Counted from the first letter of the stretch, positions 7,894-17,151 are shown. The stretch is DNA of 64,000 nucleotides from JAWKOK01 sp963765875 (GCA_963765875.1 CAVXYK010000017.1:124001-188000); one strand, 5' to 3'. The notes: a model not told the origin generated them from the sequence alone. Program-made: numbers and translations.

Positions 7894-9426
7894 TTACGGC
7901 CATGACCAGGGCAACGTATTCTGATAGATCCAGGCGGCTGTGTGAAGCGATTGTACCAGAATGAGCGGCACCGCGCCCATAACAAGATACCAGCGGTTGG
8001 GCAGCATGATCGGCAGTACCGCCACAAGCAAGAGCGTCGACGGCAACGCCGCCAGGCTGAACAGATCCCGATCGCGTTGGCCGCCATAGTCCGGATTCCA
8101 GAGCCACGTGAAGAGAAGGTAGAGAAGGGTGGCGAGTAGGAGGAAGCGGGTGATAGGGCGATAGGGTGAGGGGGTGAGGGGGTGCGGGGGTGACTTGACG
8201 CGATGGCGCAAGGAAAAGAAGCCGGTGAGGAGAAGACTGGGTAGTACGACCGGGGCCACCAACAGTTGCTCGTTGACGAAATCACGCAAATGGGGCCAGC
8301 TAAAAAGCGTGTATTGCTCCCAACGCGTCGTCGTCTCCCAGAGAGGGACAAGCCAGCGGGCATCGCCGCCGCCGGGTCTGTCACTTGTCAACAATGCATT
8401 GATGCCGTGGCCGCCCTGCTCCATCAGAACCACGGTCACGCCGGCCACAACCATCATCGGCAGAGCGATCTGCAACGTCACCGAGATCGCCTGCTTGCCT
8501 GCGTTCCTGGAGCGATCCCGTGTGAAAGTCAGCCAGCCTAGATAGAGCAGCGATGGCGAAAGAACAATGGTGCTTGGATGGATGGCATGGGTGACGGCCA
8601 GTGTCGATGCCGCCAGCCACAATTGCCGCTCACCGCGGGCAACGTTGATGCCGAGCCATAGATAGGCAAGTACGCCAACAGCCGCGAAGCTGTAGTTCTC
8701 GACATAGCCGAAGAAGAGTTGAATCAGCCCGAGACTGGCCAGCAGGCCATAGGTGAGCCAGGCGGGAGCCAGGTGCTCGTCCCGTGAGAGGGCCAACAGC
8801 ACGAGCAGATAAAGACCACCGGCCAGCGGGCTTAGCAATCGGTAGACGCCCGTCGCATCGTCCTGCCATCCGTACTGCTCATGCAATGCCAGCCAGACCC
8901 GGCTGTGCAGAAAGACGTCCAGCGGCGCTTGCCAAGAGTGGGTCAGGCGCAGCGATAGATCCGGCCAGGCAATGGACTTGGCCAGCATGTAGGCGTCGCC
9001 CCAACGGGTGTGCACCACGGGGAAGAGGAAGAATGCAACAAAGAGGCTGAGGCTGATGCAACCCAGAACTGCCATTGTGAGCGTCCGATAGTCACTCGAT
9101 TGCCCGGTTGCCGCCCGTTGTGCAGATCGGTCCGCCAGTTCTCGCCACCAGAACGCGACAAGCAGGCCAAGGATCAGAACGCCGGCAAGCGCGATACTCC
9201 AAGACGGCGCGTACCTGACGGGCCAAAGCCCCCACCAAGCGCTCTCGGCCTCGTGCGGCTCGGGCACCGACTCGGCTGACGGCGGCAACAGCAGCGTGAC
9301 CAGGTGCAGCCCGAGTAACACCAGCGTCAGTAGGTGCAGGGCCACGACGAGGTGGCGCTGTTCTTTGGCTTCAACTTCCTCCACTTCAAACATACTGTCA
9401 AACATACTGTCAAACATACCGTCCAT
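7894..9426 (-). CDS. Large polytopic membrane protein, glycosyltransferase-like
   Basis: About 510 residues with roughly twelve hydrophobic segments. The segment FPVVHTRWGDAYMLAKS after the second or third helix and LFFGYVENYSFAAVG resemble GT-C-type or PMT-like glycosyltransferase topologies, but I see no decisive catalytic motif, so the function is not assigned. The open frame continues upstream to a TTG at 9513, but that lies inside the terminator of the upstream gene. ATG at 9426 (MDGMFDSMFDSMF) is therefore preferred, although no clear ribosome site is visible. The N-terminus is a 12-nt tandem repeat (9388-9423). A low-complexity stretch (8148-8194) encodes the Pro-rich loop PPHPLTPSPYRPIT between two helices. 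Confidence 0.75.
   Translation of the reverse strand: MDGMFDSMFDSMFEVEEVEAKEQRHLVVALHLLTLVLLGLHLVTLLLPPSAESVPEPHEAESAWWGLWPVRYAPSWSIALAGVLILGLLVAFWWRELADRSAQRAATGQSSDYRTLTMAVLGCISLSLFVAFFLFPVVHTRWGDAYMLAKSIAWPDLSLRLTHSWQAPLDVFLHSRVWLALHEQYGWQDDATGVYRLLSPLAGGLYLLVLLALSRDEHLAPAWLTYGLLASLGLIQLFFGYVENYSFAAVGVLAYLWLGINVARGERQLWLAASTLAVTHAIHPSTIVLSPSLLYLGWLTFTRDRSRNAGKQAISVTLQIALPMMVVAGVTVVLMEQGGHGINALLTSDRPGGGDARWLVPLWETTTRWEQYTLFSWPHLRDFVNEQLLVAPVVLPSLLLTGFFSLRHRVKSPPHPLTPSPYRPITRFLLLATLLYLLFTWLWNPDYGGQRDRDLFSLAALPSTLLLVAVLPIMLPNRWYLVMGAVPLILVQSLHTAAWIYQNTLPWSWP
8148..8194. repeat. G-rich low-complexity repeat inside a membrane-protein gene
   Basis: Units of the type gggtgag/ggggtga repeat here and encode a Pro-rich insert. 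The same sequence type forms the perfect hairpin at 32437-32491 downstream of fabH, so it is a dispersed repeat that has entered a coding region without breaking the frame. Confidence 0.6.
9388..9423. repeat. Three 12-nt tandem repeats at the N-terminus of the membrane-protein gene
   Basis: aaacatactgtc, aaacatactgtc, aaacataccgtc on the plus strand. On the coding (minus) strand they give a repeated Met-Phe-Asp-Ser unit. The frame is kept. Confidence 0.75.
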
Positions 9427-9485
9427 TGTAGTCGGCACGACGCTGTTTGTGAAAGCGACAAAGAAGTTGGGTTGTGAAAATTCGG

Positions 9486-9521
9486 CAATAAAAAACCGGC
9501 TGCCCGTGGGCAACCGGTTTT
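9486..9521 (-). terminator. Intrinsic terminator of the SH3 lipoprotein gene
   Basis: On the minus strand, about 30 bases after the stop at 9551, aaaaccggttgccc pairs with gggcagccggtttt around a short loop and is followed by TTTTTTATT. This is a classical rho-independent terminator, and it also argues against a TTG start at 9513 for the downstream gene. Confidence 0.85.
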
Positions 9522-9550
9522 ACACTTCTAGATTGCTGAAGTAGTCGAAG

Positions 9551-10420
9551 CTATTCGCCCATCACCAGGAACTCTGCGGCCACCCAGCCGCCGTCGGGAT
9601 TGTCGGTCACTTCGGCGCTGTCGCCGGCGATCTTGACCCAGGCGCCGTCATCGCTGATTTCTACGACCGCGTAGGTCTCACCATCGTAGACATAGCCGGC
9701 AATTTCGGATTCGGCGTTGGCTTCGGCGCGCACACGCAGACGTGTGCCGTCCGTGTTGACCAAGGCAAAGCCGGCTGCGGGAGCAACGATCTCTTCCTCA
9801 GCCATGGCATCTCCATCCATCGCTTCGCTTGACTCTTCGGCAGGCACTGGCGTCGGCTGAAGTTCGCTCGACTCTTCGGCAGGCACTGCTGTCGGCTGAG
9901 GTTCGCTTGCCTCCTCTGCAGGCACTGCTGTCGGCTGAAGAATGATATCTGTCGACTCCGTACCTGACTCCGTATCTGACTCCGTGGCCATTTCGCCCTC
10001 GCCGCCGGTCAGTGCGCCGTTGACGCTGACATAGTTGGCCGAAACCCAGCCTTGGCCGTCAGGCGCGTCTTCGATAGCCAACTGCACCCACTGGCCGTCG
10101 TCGCTGATGCTCATCACCTTGTACGTTTCGCCTTCGTTGACGCCGAAGACTACTTCGGCCTCTTCACCGGCTGCCTCGCGCACACGTAACGAACGGGTCG
10201 TCACGGTGGCCATAGCGCTGTCGTCGTCCATCATTTCCATGTCGGACGACTCAGTCATGCTCTCGCTGTCCTCAGTGCTTTCATCTGCGTTTTCATCCGC
10301 CATTGACGTGTTGGCCATGGCTTCACTCATGGCAGCCATGTTCACGGGCATACATCCGGCAGCCATCAATGCGATCACAATCAATAGCGTCAGTGGGAAA
10401 AGCCGATAGTACCGATTCAT
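9551..10420 (-). CDS. Lipoprotein with two SH3-like domains
   Basis: 289 residues starting MNRYYRLFPLTLLIVIALM, with a lipobox ending in AAGC (Cys 23), so it is probably a membrane-anchored lipoprotein. An acidic Ser/Glu/Met-rich linker follows, then an SH3b-type domain (SLRVREAAGEEAEVVFG to GWVSANYVSV), a linker with three copies of a PTAVPAEE-type repeat, and a second SH3b domain (TRLRVRAEANAESEIAG to GWVAAEFLVMG). Such domains bind cell-wall or protein ligands; the partner is unknown. The gene is followed by its own terminator and is probably monocistronic. The 237 bases upstream show no further gene. Confidence 0.88.
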   Translation of the reverse strand: MNRYYRLFPLTLLIVIALMAAGCMPVNMAAMSEAMANTSMADENADESTEDSESMTESSDMEMMDDDSAMATVTTRSLRVREAAGEEAEVVFGVNEGETYKVMSISDDGQWVQLAIEDAPDGQGWVSANYVSVNGALTGGEGEMATESDTESGTESTDIILQPTAVPAEEASEPQPTAVPAEESSELQPTPVPAEESSEAMDGDAMAEEEIVAPAAGFALVNTDGTRLRVRAEANAESEIAGYVYDGETYAVVEISDDGAWVKIAGDSAEVTDNPDGGWVAAEFLVMGE

Positions 10421-10657
10421 AGTCTGAACCTCTCTAAACTTTGCATTCTATTCTTGGCATTTGGCCGGAAGACCCGGCAATCATTGAGACTACAGTTCAT
10501 TACCGGTCCATGATCGACTCGGCAACACACAGAACCAAACCACCCTAACCTTTAACTCGCTTGGAGCAAACGATGTTCCGTCATTTCTCGACAATTATGG
10601 CACGCATGCCAGTGGATTGACAAGATCGCTAATTCATCCGTGATCCATGCGATAAAA

Positions 10658-12562
10658 TCAGTTCAGATCGATCTGCCAGCGACCAACCTCTTCGACTGTC
10701 TCAGCATCGTAGACTATCGTCTCCAATCGTGCTGCACCGCCCAGCCCCGATGAAGGCAACGCAAGGTAGTGGACGTCGGAAACCCTTTCGCCCGGCAGCC
10801 AGTGCAGGGTGAGTGCCGCTTGTCTGATGGGATACTCGTCAAGTATGACCGGAGTGCCTTCAGCCAATCGGAGTGGCGAGCCGTCAGCCGTTTGGATGCG
10901 CAGCGAGACTTTGTACGGTCGTTCCAATCTTTGAATGGGACGCCAATAGTAGACCACCTGCAAGGTCGGGCCGCCGGCTTGCTCAAGCAGAGTCAGGTCA
11001 TAGCCCTCAACGGAAAGCGAACCATCCACCATCGTCACATCCAGTGGAAAAGCGGGCGTCGACGTTCGGCTCTCGCCCCTGGGCCAGACGCGGACAAGCG
11101 GACCGTCACCGCTGAAGCTGTAGTCCGTTTCGACGCCCGGCAGTTCACGGGTCAGGAAGGTCGGGTTTGCCGACGCAACCAGATCGCGGACGATCTCACG
11201 TCGTTGCTCAGGGTCATCGGCAACCACTGGCGTGGCCTCTTTCCCCAGACCTTCAGCCTGCTGCATGTAGCGCAGCGCGGTCATCTCACCTTCCAGCCCC
11301 ACCACATGGCTGCCGGTCGGATAATCGACCTTGGCCATCTCCACAGCGTAATCATGCGCTGCCCAAGACCGACTGCGATTCACAGCCAGGCCACTGCTCA
11401 GAAAGCTGACGGCAAGTAGAATTGTCAGCGATGCTTGAGCAACATTGGCCCAGAGTGCATAGCGTTGAGGCAGCCGCCCCGCCAGCCCGACACCGCCGCC
11501 GATGAAGATCGCCGCACAGAAGAAGACCGGTAGCAGAAAGACCTCCACATCACCAACACGATAGTTCAGTGCGAAGATCAGGTTTGTGAGCAAGACGATC
11601 AGCACAAAGATCCATGCTTTGGCCGGGCGACGATGGCGGTCGACCAGCCAGGCAAGCCCCAACAGGCTCAGAACGAGACCGAGCCAACCCAGCTGTTGCT
11701 GAAAGATCGTCAGCCAATCCCCGGGCGTGCGTCCAACGGCCAGACTGTTGTCGCTGAAGAATCCGGCATATGCACTGGCCATCACATGGCGCCGGAAGCC
11801 CTGCCAATCATTCACATAGCTGCCGTTGAGATCCATCACCCCTATGGAGGCCCGCAATGGGATGAAGAGATAGAGCAGCAGCGGGGCAACCAAAGCCAGA
11901 CCCCAGAGCAGCCAAACCCGTCGCGGTCGCCAGATGCCCGGCACCGACCAGAGCAGGTAGATGGCCACGCCCGGCGCCAGCAACACGGTCGTACGGTGGT
12001 GGGCCAGCCCCAGTCCGAAGAGCAGAAAAAGCCAGGTCATACGCCGGTCCAGGCTGGCCGGAATCCTGCGATCATCCCCCATGCTCCGGTTCATGCCGAC
12101 TGTCACGCTTAGAATGGCAGCGACCAACGCAATGTGCAAGGTGTAGACCTCGGCAATCGTTGCCTGGCTCCACCAGACCGACCCCAGGCCAAAGCTCAAC
12201 GCCGCGGCTAGCCCTGCCCACTGATTCGGTCTACCATCTAGGGTCGTAACCATGCGGCGGGTCAGCGCAAAGAGCAGGCCAACGGCAATCGCGCCAAAGA
12301 ATGCGCTCAGGATGTTCATGCGCCAGGCCCAATTGCCGATGCCAAGCAGGCGGCTCCAGATCCCGCCTAGGATCACGTAGAGCGGATAGCCGGTAGGGTG
12401 GGCGATGCCGAAGGTCGGGCCGACCAACTGAAACTCTAAGCTATCATCGAACAGCTCGACGATGCTTGGGCCGGTAGTGAGGAGGTAGAGAACGAAGGCG
12501 AAAAACCCGATGACCAGTGGGGTCCATCGAGCCGGCTTCGACAGAAAAACTGGGTTGGTCAT
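10658..12562 (-). CDS. DUF2723 family membrane protein (putative GT-C-type glycosyltransferase)
   Basis: About 634 residues with an N-terminal DUF2723 region: FFAFVLYLLTTGPSIVE, DDSLEFQ, then AHPTGYPLY (near residues 50-58) and WRMNILSAFFGA. About ten to twelve membrane helices follow, ending in a soluble C-terminal beta-rich domain (from about residue 470). The family is annotated as unknown function with glycosyltransferase-like topology (the acidic DDSLEF in the first loop is typical); catalysis here is inference. ATG at 12562 (MTNPVFLSKPARW) is chosen because the helix pattern starts there; the open frame runs further upstream into the divergent promoter region. Divergent from the Amt-like gene, with 57 bases between the starts. 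Confidence 0.82.
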   Translation of the reverse strand: MTNPVFLSKPARWTPLVIGFFAFVLYLLTTGPSIVELFDDSLEFQLVGPTFGIAHPTGYPLYVILGGIWSRLLGIGNWAWRMNILSAFFGAIAVGLLFALTRRMVTTLDGRPNQWAGLAAALSFGLGSVWWSQATIAEVYTLHIALVAAILSVTVGMNRSMGDDRRIPASLDRRMTWLFLLFGLGLAHHRTTVLLAPGVAIYLLWSVPGIWRPRRVWLLWGLALVAPLLLYLFIPLRASIGVMDLNGSYVNDWQGFRRHVMASAYAGFFSDNSLAVGRTPGDWLTIFQQQLGWLGLVLSLLGLAWLVDRHRRPAKAWIFVLIVLLTNLIFALNYRVGDVEVFLLPVFFCAAIFIGGGVGLAGRLPQRYALWANVAQASLTILLAVSFLSSGLAVNRSRSWAAHDYAVEMAKVDYPTGSHVVGLEGEMTALRYMQQAEGLGKEATPVVADDPEQRREIVRDLVASANPTFLTRELPGVETDYSFSGDGPLVRVWPRGESRTSTPAFPLDVTMVDGSLSVEGYDLTLLEQAGGPTLQVVYYWRPIQRLERPYKVSLRIQTADGSPLRLAEGTPVILDEYPIRQAALTLHWLPGERVSDVHYLALPSSGLGGAARLETIVYDAETVEEVGRWQIDLN

Positions 12563-12584
12563 AGGGGCGAAGTGTACCACAACT

Positions 12585-12612
12585 TTGATCTTCAAGGTCA
12601 TTTTGGTATGAT
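12585..12612 (+). promoter_or_regulatory. Sigma-70-type promoter of the Amt-like gene, possibly leaderless
   Basis: TTGATC (12585-12590), 16-base spacer, TATGAT (12607-12612). The ATG of the Amt-like gene is at 12620, only 7 bases after the -10 box, so transcription would start at or next to the start codon. Confidence 0.55.
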
Positions 12613-12619
12613 ACGCATC

Positions 12620-14302
12620 ATGGCAAGAAGCACCATTCAAGAATCGAACCCCACCACAGCGGACCTTCCGAATATGCATCAGACGGCGACACCGGCTCCG
12701 CGCTCTGCGAACTGGCAATTCAGAAAAGTCATCACCCCTTGGGCAGCGCTGTTCGCCATTCTGATTCCGGCAAACGTTTTGGCTCAAGATAGTACCGGAC
12801 TTGATGCAGCCATGTCCACAGTGGCAGCCTTCAGTCCCTGGTATGTGTTGGCGGCCGGTCTGGCGCTCTTTGTTCCGGCCGGCCTGATCTTGGTCAGCGT
12901 TTCCGGCATGGCATCCCGCGAGGCCTGGAAAACTGCACTCAGTTCTGTGGGAGCCATCGCTCTGGCAGGCATCGCCTATTGGGCCGTCGGTTTCGGGCTG
13001 CAGTTTGGCGGTGTCGGCCTGGTCTATGCCCAGCCCGAATTGATGGCGCTGGTATGGGAATGGAGTCCGCTTTCAGTGAATTGGGGAAGCGGCTGGGGTG
13101 TTGCAGGGCTGAGCGGCTGGATGCTATCCGGGCCGGATCTGTCGTGGTTGGCCTATGCCCTCTTTTTGGGCCATCTGCCTTGGGTCTTTGCCGCAGCGGC
13201 GCTGTCGGTCATGGCGCTCAGAAATCGGGCTCCGGTCTTGGCAGCGTTGCTGATCGCCTTGGTGATGGGCGGCATCGTCTATCCATTGGCAGGCAATTGG
13301 ATTCAGGGTGGCGGTTGGCTCAATGCATTAGGTCGCAACCTGACCCTGGGCCACGGCTTCATCGATTTCGCAGGTGCAGGCAGCGTCTTTCTTGTCACGG
13401 CCGGCTTCAGTCTGGCAGCATTGATCACGTGGAACAAGAATATGGCGCTGCCGGGCGATAGTGAGGAGAAACTGCCGACCTCTCGGCTGCCGTTGGTCGC
13501 CATCCTGGGAGCGCTTCTGATGCTGGGCGGCGTGATCGGCTGGCTCTGGTCAAATCCGCTTCAGGCCACCGTAACGAGCGAAACCGGCATCATGCGCGGC
13601 AGCATCAACGTTGTCGTCAGCGCAGCAGCCGGCGCCTTGATTCCACTGCTATACACCTGGTTCGTCACCGCCGAGAGCCATGCCGGCATGACCGCACGCG
13701 GGCTGGCAGCGGGCCTGGTCGCCGGCTTGGCCGCCGGCCCCTTTGTGCAACCCGGCGTCGCCCTCCTAATTGGCCTTCTGGCCGGAGCGACAGTCCCCTT
13801 TGTGACCTACGTCGTCGACAGCCGCATGAAGCTGAACGACATCACCGGCGTGCTAAGCATTGGCGGCCTCCCGGCCATCATCGGCCTGTTGGCAGTCGGC
13901 ATTTTCGCCGATGGAGCGGTCGGCGCAGGATGGCAGATGACCGGGATCGGCAGCTATCTTGGCGTATCGGGGCAGGGTGTCTCCGGCCTACTGGTTGATG
14001 CTGCATTCCAACCCGATTTCCCTGGTCAGTTGCAAGCACAACTGATCGGGACAATTTCGCTATTGCTTTGGGGCGTAGTCATGGGATTTCTCGTGCACGT
14101 TCCACTGGCTCTGATTGCTCAGGGCTTGCAACGCAGCGAAGGTCGGCGATCTCAAGCAGCTTCCGCCGACTTCCGCACAGAACCTGCACCGGATTCGGCG
14201 CCCGCACTGGCAGCGCAGCCCCGTCGTCGTATGCCAGAACAGCGCATGCCACAACAGCGCACGGCAGAACAGACGCCTAGACCCGAACAACAACAGGGCT
14301 AA
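12620..14302 (+). CDS. Ammonium-transporter-family (Amt-like) membrane protein lacking the twin histidines
   Basis: About 560 residues. After a signal-like segment (PWAALFAILIPANVLAQ) come around eleven helices with Amt landmarks: AYWAVGFGLQFGG, GFIDFAGAGSV (about residues 245-255) and LNDITGVLSIGGLPAIIG (about 404-421). In true Amt channels the first site reads DFAGG-x-VVH and the second D-x-x-GAFSVHG; here both pore histidines are replaced (VFLVTAG and SIGG). The protein may therefore not conduct ammonium by the usual route, or may act as a sensor or another transporter. The C-terminus is a Gln/Arg-rich tail with QRMPQQRTAEQ repeats. No GlnK-like gene is nearby. A promoter immediately precedes ATG 12620; a GTG at 12572 is possible but falls in the promoter. 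Confidence 0.78.
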   Translation: MARSTIQESNPTTADLPNMHQTATPAPRSANWQFRKVITPWAALFAILIPANVLAQDSTGLDAAMSTVAAFSPWYVLAAGLALFVPAGLILVSVSGMASREAWKTALSSVGAIALAGIAYWAVGFGLQFGGVGLVYAQPELMALVWEWSPLSVNWGSGWGVAGLSGWMLSGPDLSWLAYALFLGHLPWVFAAAALSVMALRNRAPVLAALLIALVMGGIVYPLAGNWIQGGGWLNALGRNLTLGHGFIDFAGAGSVFLVTAGFSLAALITWNKNMALPGDSEEKLPTSRLPLVAILGALLMLGGVIGWLWSNPLQATVTSETGIMRGSINVVVSAAAGALIPLLYTWFVTAESHAGMTARGLAAGLVAGLAAGPFVQPGVALLIGLLAGATVPFVTYVVDSRMKLNDITGVLSIGGLPAIIGLLAVGIFADGAVGAGWQMTGIGSYLGVSGQGVSGLLVDAAFQPDFPGQLQAQLIGTISLLLWGVVMGFLVHVPLALIAQGLQRSEGRRSQAASADFRTEPAPDSAPALAAQPRRRMPEQRMPQQRTAEQTPRPEQQQG

Positions 14303-14333
14303 ATTACCGGCAGCGCAAATTCAACTCCACCCA

Positions 14334-14957
14334 TCATCCCAACGGAAACCGTTCCAGCACGGTATATTGCGCGCCTTCCGGCTTCAACACGCTGCGCATT
14401 AGCACGATGCTGTGAACATCAAAGTCAAATGGCTGAAGACCTGACGAGACGGGATTCTCATCGGGCATGTCTTCTCCTTCGAGAAAGCCGGACAAACAAT
14501 CACCCAGTTTGCGTTGCTCCGACCTGGATAGGCCCCGGCGCACTCGTCCAACCGTCAGGTGAGGTGAGTACGGTCGAGATTCGGCCTTGTATCCCGCCCG
14601 TTGGGCAACTTGCTCAATGTCGGATTGAAGTTGGCGCAAGTGTGACAACTCGCCTTCAATCCCCCGCCAGATCACGCTTGGCACGCGGTTGTTGGGAAAG
14701 CAGCCATAGTGAGTGACGCGCAATTCCAGCGCACGATCGGTTCGCACGAGGGCAGACATTCCGTCCATCACTACTTGCTTCTGTAAAGAAGAGGTCTCAC
14801 CCAAAAAGCGTAGCGTGAGGTGGAGATTGGCGGCGGGGGTCCAACGCACGGCATCGGCCAGGCCGCACGAGCGAAGATAGTCGCCCAGCCGTCGACTCGA
14901 AGAATCGATGCCGGTCTGAACATCGACTGGGATTTCGATGGCGAAAAAGATTCGCAT
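14334..14957 (-). CDS. thpR: RNA 2',3'-cyclic phosphodiesterase (2'-5' RNA ligase family)
   Basis: Two-histidine phosphoesterase that opens 2',3'-cyclic phosphate ends of RNA and has 2'-5' ligase activity in some members. The 207-residue protein starts MRIFFAIEIP and has the two H-x-T/S-x motifs, HLTLRFLG (about residues 46-53) and HLTVGRV (about 132-138). Normal length. Its ATG at 14957 lies 3 bases after the stop of the upstream gene on the same strand, implying co-transcription with the anchored protein and thioredoxin-like genes. Convergent with the Amt-like gene (31-base gap). Confidence 0.92.
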   Translation of the reverse strand: MRIFFAIEIPVDVQTGIDSSSRRLGDYLRSCGLADAVRWTPAANLHLTLRFLGETSSLQKQVVMDGMSALVRTDRALELRVTHYGCFPNNRVPSVIWRGIEGELSHLRQLQSDIEQVAQRAGYKAESRPYSPHLTVGRVRRGLSRSEQRKLGDCLSGFLEGEDMPDENPVSSGLQPFDFDVHSIVLMRSVLKPEGAQYTVLERFPLG

Positions 14958-14960
14958 GGG

Positions 14961-16029
14961 CTAGCGCCTACGGTCACCTGAGCGAGAACTGTAGTACAAC
15001 CCCAATGACGTGATGCCCAGCACACCGATCCCGGTAGCGCCGATAGTCACGAAACAGAGGAGCGCCATCACCAGGCTCTCTGCATCCCAATCCAGCAATT
15101 GAGACGCCAATACGTCGGAGCCGGGTGTTGTTGTGGGCAGCGGTGTAAATGTAGGCAGTATCTGGGCAACAGCTTCACTGGTCGGCGTAGCGGTGACAAC
15201 AATAAAGCCGGGGTCCGGCAACGGGGTCGGATCCATTGCCGGCGCCGAATTGGGAGCGGACCCAGTCCCGGTCGCTCCAGATGAGCTGGAGGCTTGAGCA
15301 ACCGGGGCGGACTCGACCGAACCATTGGCAATTGGCGTCAGGGTTGCAGGCAGATTCTGAGCGCCTGATACAGGTGTGTCCAATGGGCTCACGTTTACGG
15401 GAGTAGCTGTTGAGGTGGCAATCAGCGTGGCGATCGGTGTGACAGTTGGCGTGGATGTAAGTGGCAATGGGTTGGCCGGTTGTTCAGCTGCGGCACTGCC
15501 GGGGATCGGCGTGCCGGGACCATAGGCACGATCTGTAACAACCCCCGCCCCTTGATTTTCCGGCGGCGTCGGGGTCGGCGTAACGCCATACCCAAACCCA
15601 CAAATATCGAATGACTCGCCGGGCGTCCCGTCCACGGTGATTTCATCCAGTCGGAAGCAGTAGGCAACGCCTGGCGTCAGATCAGGCACCGGAAAAGAAT
15701 AGGCATGGCCCTGGTCTGGCCCGCCTAGGGCCTCAACCGCTCCGATAAGATGATAGGCGGCCGGCGGATCCAACTCATCCTTGCAATAGATATCCCACCG
15801 GGCAAGATTCACCTCACGTATGCTCGCCCACTCCAATATCGAGCGCGTCAGGTTCGCTACGCCCGTTGAAATAGGCAAGTTCGACCGCGGCAAACACCGG
15901 CAACGCCACCAACAAGAGCGCGCAGATGCCAACAATCAGAAAAGGAACTCGCCCAGGAAGCCCGTGGGTTTTTCGATTGGAGGCCGTTCGGATTGCATGG
16001 TCAAACAGATAGCGTAGTTTTACTACCAC
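14961..16029 (-). pseudogene. Membrane-anchored Thr/Pro-rich surface protein, frame broken near its N-terminus
   Basis: Two overlapping frames together make one plausible protein. The first (GTG at 16029) gives a basic start, the hydrophobic segment FLIVGICALLLVALPVFA and the domain start VELAYFNGRS. The second, one base on, continues ILEWASIREVNLARWDIYC, a fibronectin-III-like domain, then a long TP/TPT-rich linker, and ends in a C-terminal membrane helix (VMALLCFVTIGATGIGVLG) with a basic tail. The break lies within about 15831-15875 and is a +1 shift; reading DALD-LEWAS across GAT-a-TTG-GAG is one good repair. The gene is 31 bases after the thioredoxin-like gene and 3 bases before thpR. 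It is either a real frameshift or a single-base sequence error. No function assigned. Confidence 0.72.
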
Positions 16030-16060
16030 AGATTGTCGCCCTAGTGAACATCATCTTTCA

Positions 16061-16762
16061 TTACGAAGACTCGCTCGCAGCCTCATCGCTATCATCACCG
16101 TTATCATCGTCGCCATTCTGCAGATTGACCAGCAGATCATACACTTCACCGATGCAGGCGTCGTTTAGCCCGCTGTTGTACCACACACGCATTTCGTATG
16201 TGAGTCGGTCAAGCAGGATGGCGTAGGCCTCCTGATCCGTCTCATCATCTGACTCGGCAAGCCGTTCATACTCAGGATTTTCTTCAAGCCAACCATCTAA
16301 ATATGCTTCAGTTGCCGCGGGTCGTGGGCCCCATTGCCCCACCAGTTGCCACTCCTCGTCGAAGAAAAATGCCTGGGGCAGGTCAAGGTCATCCAGTTCG
16401 TTGAGCAGATCCACATTCGCCAACAGACCATCGAGCAGTCTGAGATCGTCTTCGTCACGTAGCAGCCGCATGGATAGACGGGCCGAACTGTCCACTATCG
16501 CCGCCAAAATGGGCACGACCGCCACTGTATCAGGGTCTTCCGGCGTCGCCACGACAATGATATAGAGTTGGTCCGGATACGTCGCCAGGTAGGCCTGAGT
16601 TTCCTTCGCTGGGCGAATTTCATCACGGCGGATGCCAAGCATTTTGCCGTAGACTTCACTGCCCTTGATATATTCCTTCATGGTTAGGGCGGTCGTAAAC
16701 GCCATCGAGCTTCCCGCCATTGGGACAATGCTAATCGTTGCCGGTCGATTCTCTGATGACAT
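16061..16762 (-). CDS. Thioredoxin-like (Thioredoxin_9-type) protein without CxxC
   Basis: About 233 residues. The middle region, YPDQLYIIVVATPEDPDT followed by VVPILAAIVDSSARLSM and LNELDDLDLPQAFFFDEEW (cis-Pro region) then LVGQWGPRP, matches the thioredoxin-fold family of small bacterial proteins. The redox CxxC is replaced by a sequence without cysteine (TPEDPD), so redox activity is unlikely. The C-terminus is very acidic (GDDDNGDDSDEAASESS). I prefer ATG 16762 (MSSENRPATISI); a GTG at 16783 is possible. It is first of three minus-strand genes with thpR. Confidence 0.7.
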   Translation of the reverse strand: MSSENRPATISIVPMAGSSMAFTTALTMKEYIKGSEVYGKMLGIRRDEIRPAKETQAYLATYPDQLYIIVVATPEDPDTVAVVPILAAIVDSSARLSMRLLRDEDDLRLLDGLLANVDLLNELDDLDLPQAFFFDEEWQLVGQWGPRPAATEAYLDGWLEENPEYERLAESDDETDQEAYAILLDRLTYEMRVWYNSGLNDACIGEVYDLLVNLQNGDDDNGDDSDEAASESS

Positions 16763-17006
16763 AAGTCCACGATTCTCTTTCACGTATGAGTCGACTACAT
16801 GGACAGGAATCTGTCACAGATAGACTTGGATATTGACGGCCCGAACCGATACTTCGCCACCGAACTGCCCCATTGTAGCAATAGTCGAGCTGATTGCCCA
16901 AGTACAATGTTGCCGTCACGGATTTTCTCGCTGCCCTCCTTACGCGTCTATCTGAGATTGTGAGAGTCCGCCAAAAATCGGATGCCTCCTTTTCCTTGCC
17001 GCGCAA

Positions 17007-17035
17007 TTGACGAAATATGTGAATGATGTTATGTT
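17007..17035 (+). promoter_or_regulatory. Sigma-70-type promoter of glyA
   Basis: TTGACG (17007-17012), 17-base spacer, TATGTT (17030-17035). This gives a leader of about 110 bases before the ATG at 17152. A second possible start is an extended -10, TGaTATAAT, at 17122-17130. I see no glycine-riboswitch core in the leader. The rest of the 389-base gap (16763-17151) holds no gene. Confidence 0.55.
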
Positions 17036-17151
17036 CCCCGCGTTCAATTCAGGAGAAAAAACCAAGAACATCCCTCTGCGCCGAGGATACTTACAGGAAG
17101 CCAGGCACAGTTGCCGGATACTGATATAATTGTCCAGAAGGAGTGCAATCA

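Noticed and set aside
9427..9513. TTG start at 9513 for the membrane protein
   Set aside because: It would start inside the intrinsic terminator of the upstream gene; ATG at 9426 is better placed.
12572..12619. GTG start for the Amt-like protein
   Set aside because: It lies in the -35/-10 region of the probable promoter.
17036..17151. Glycine riboswitch in the glyA leader
   Set aside because: No tandem aptamer core or conserved glycine-riboswitch sequence; only a promoter and a plain leader are visible.
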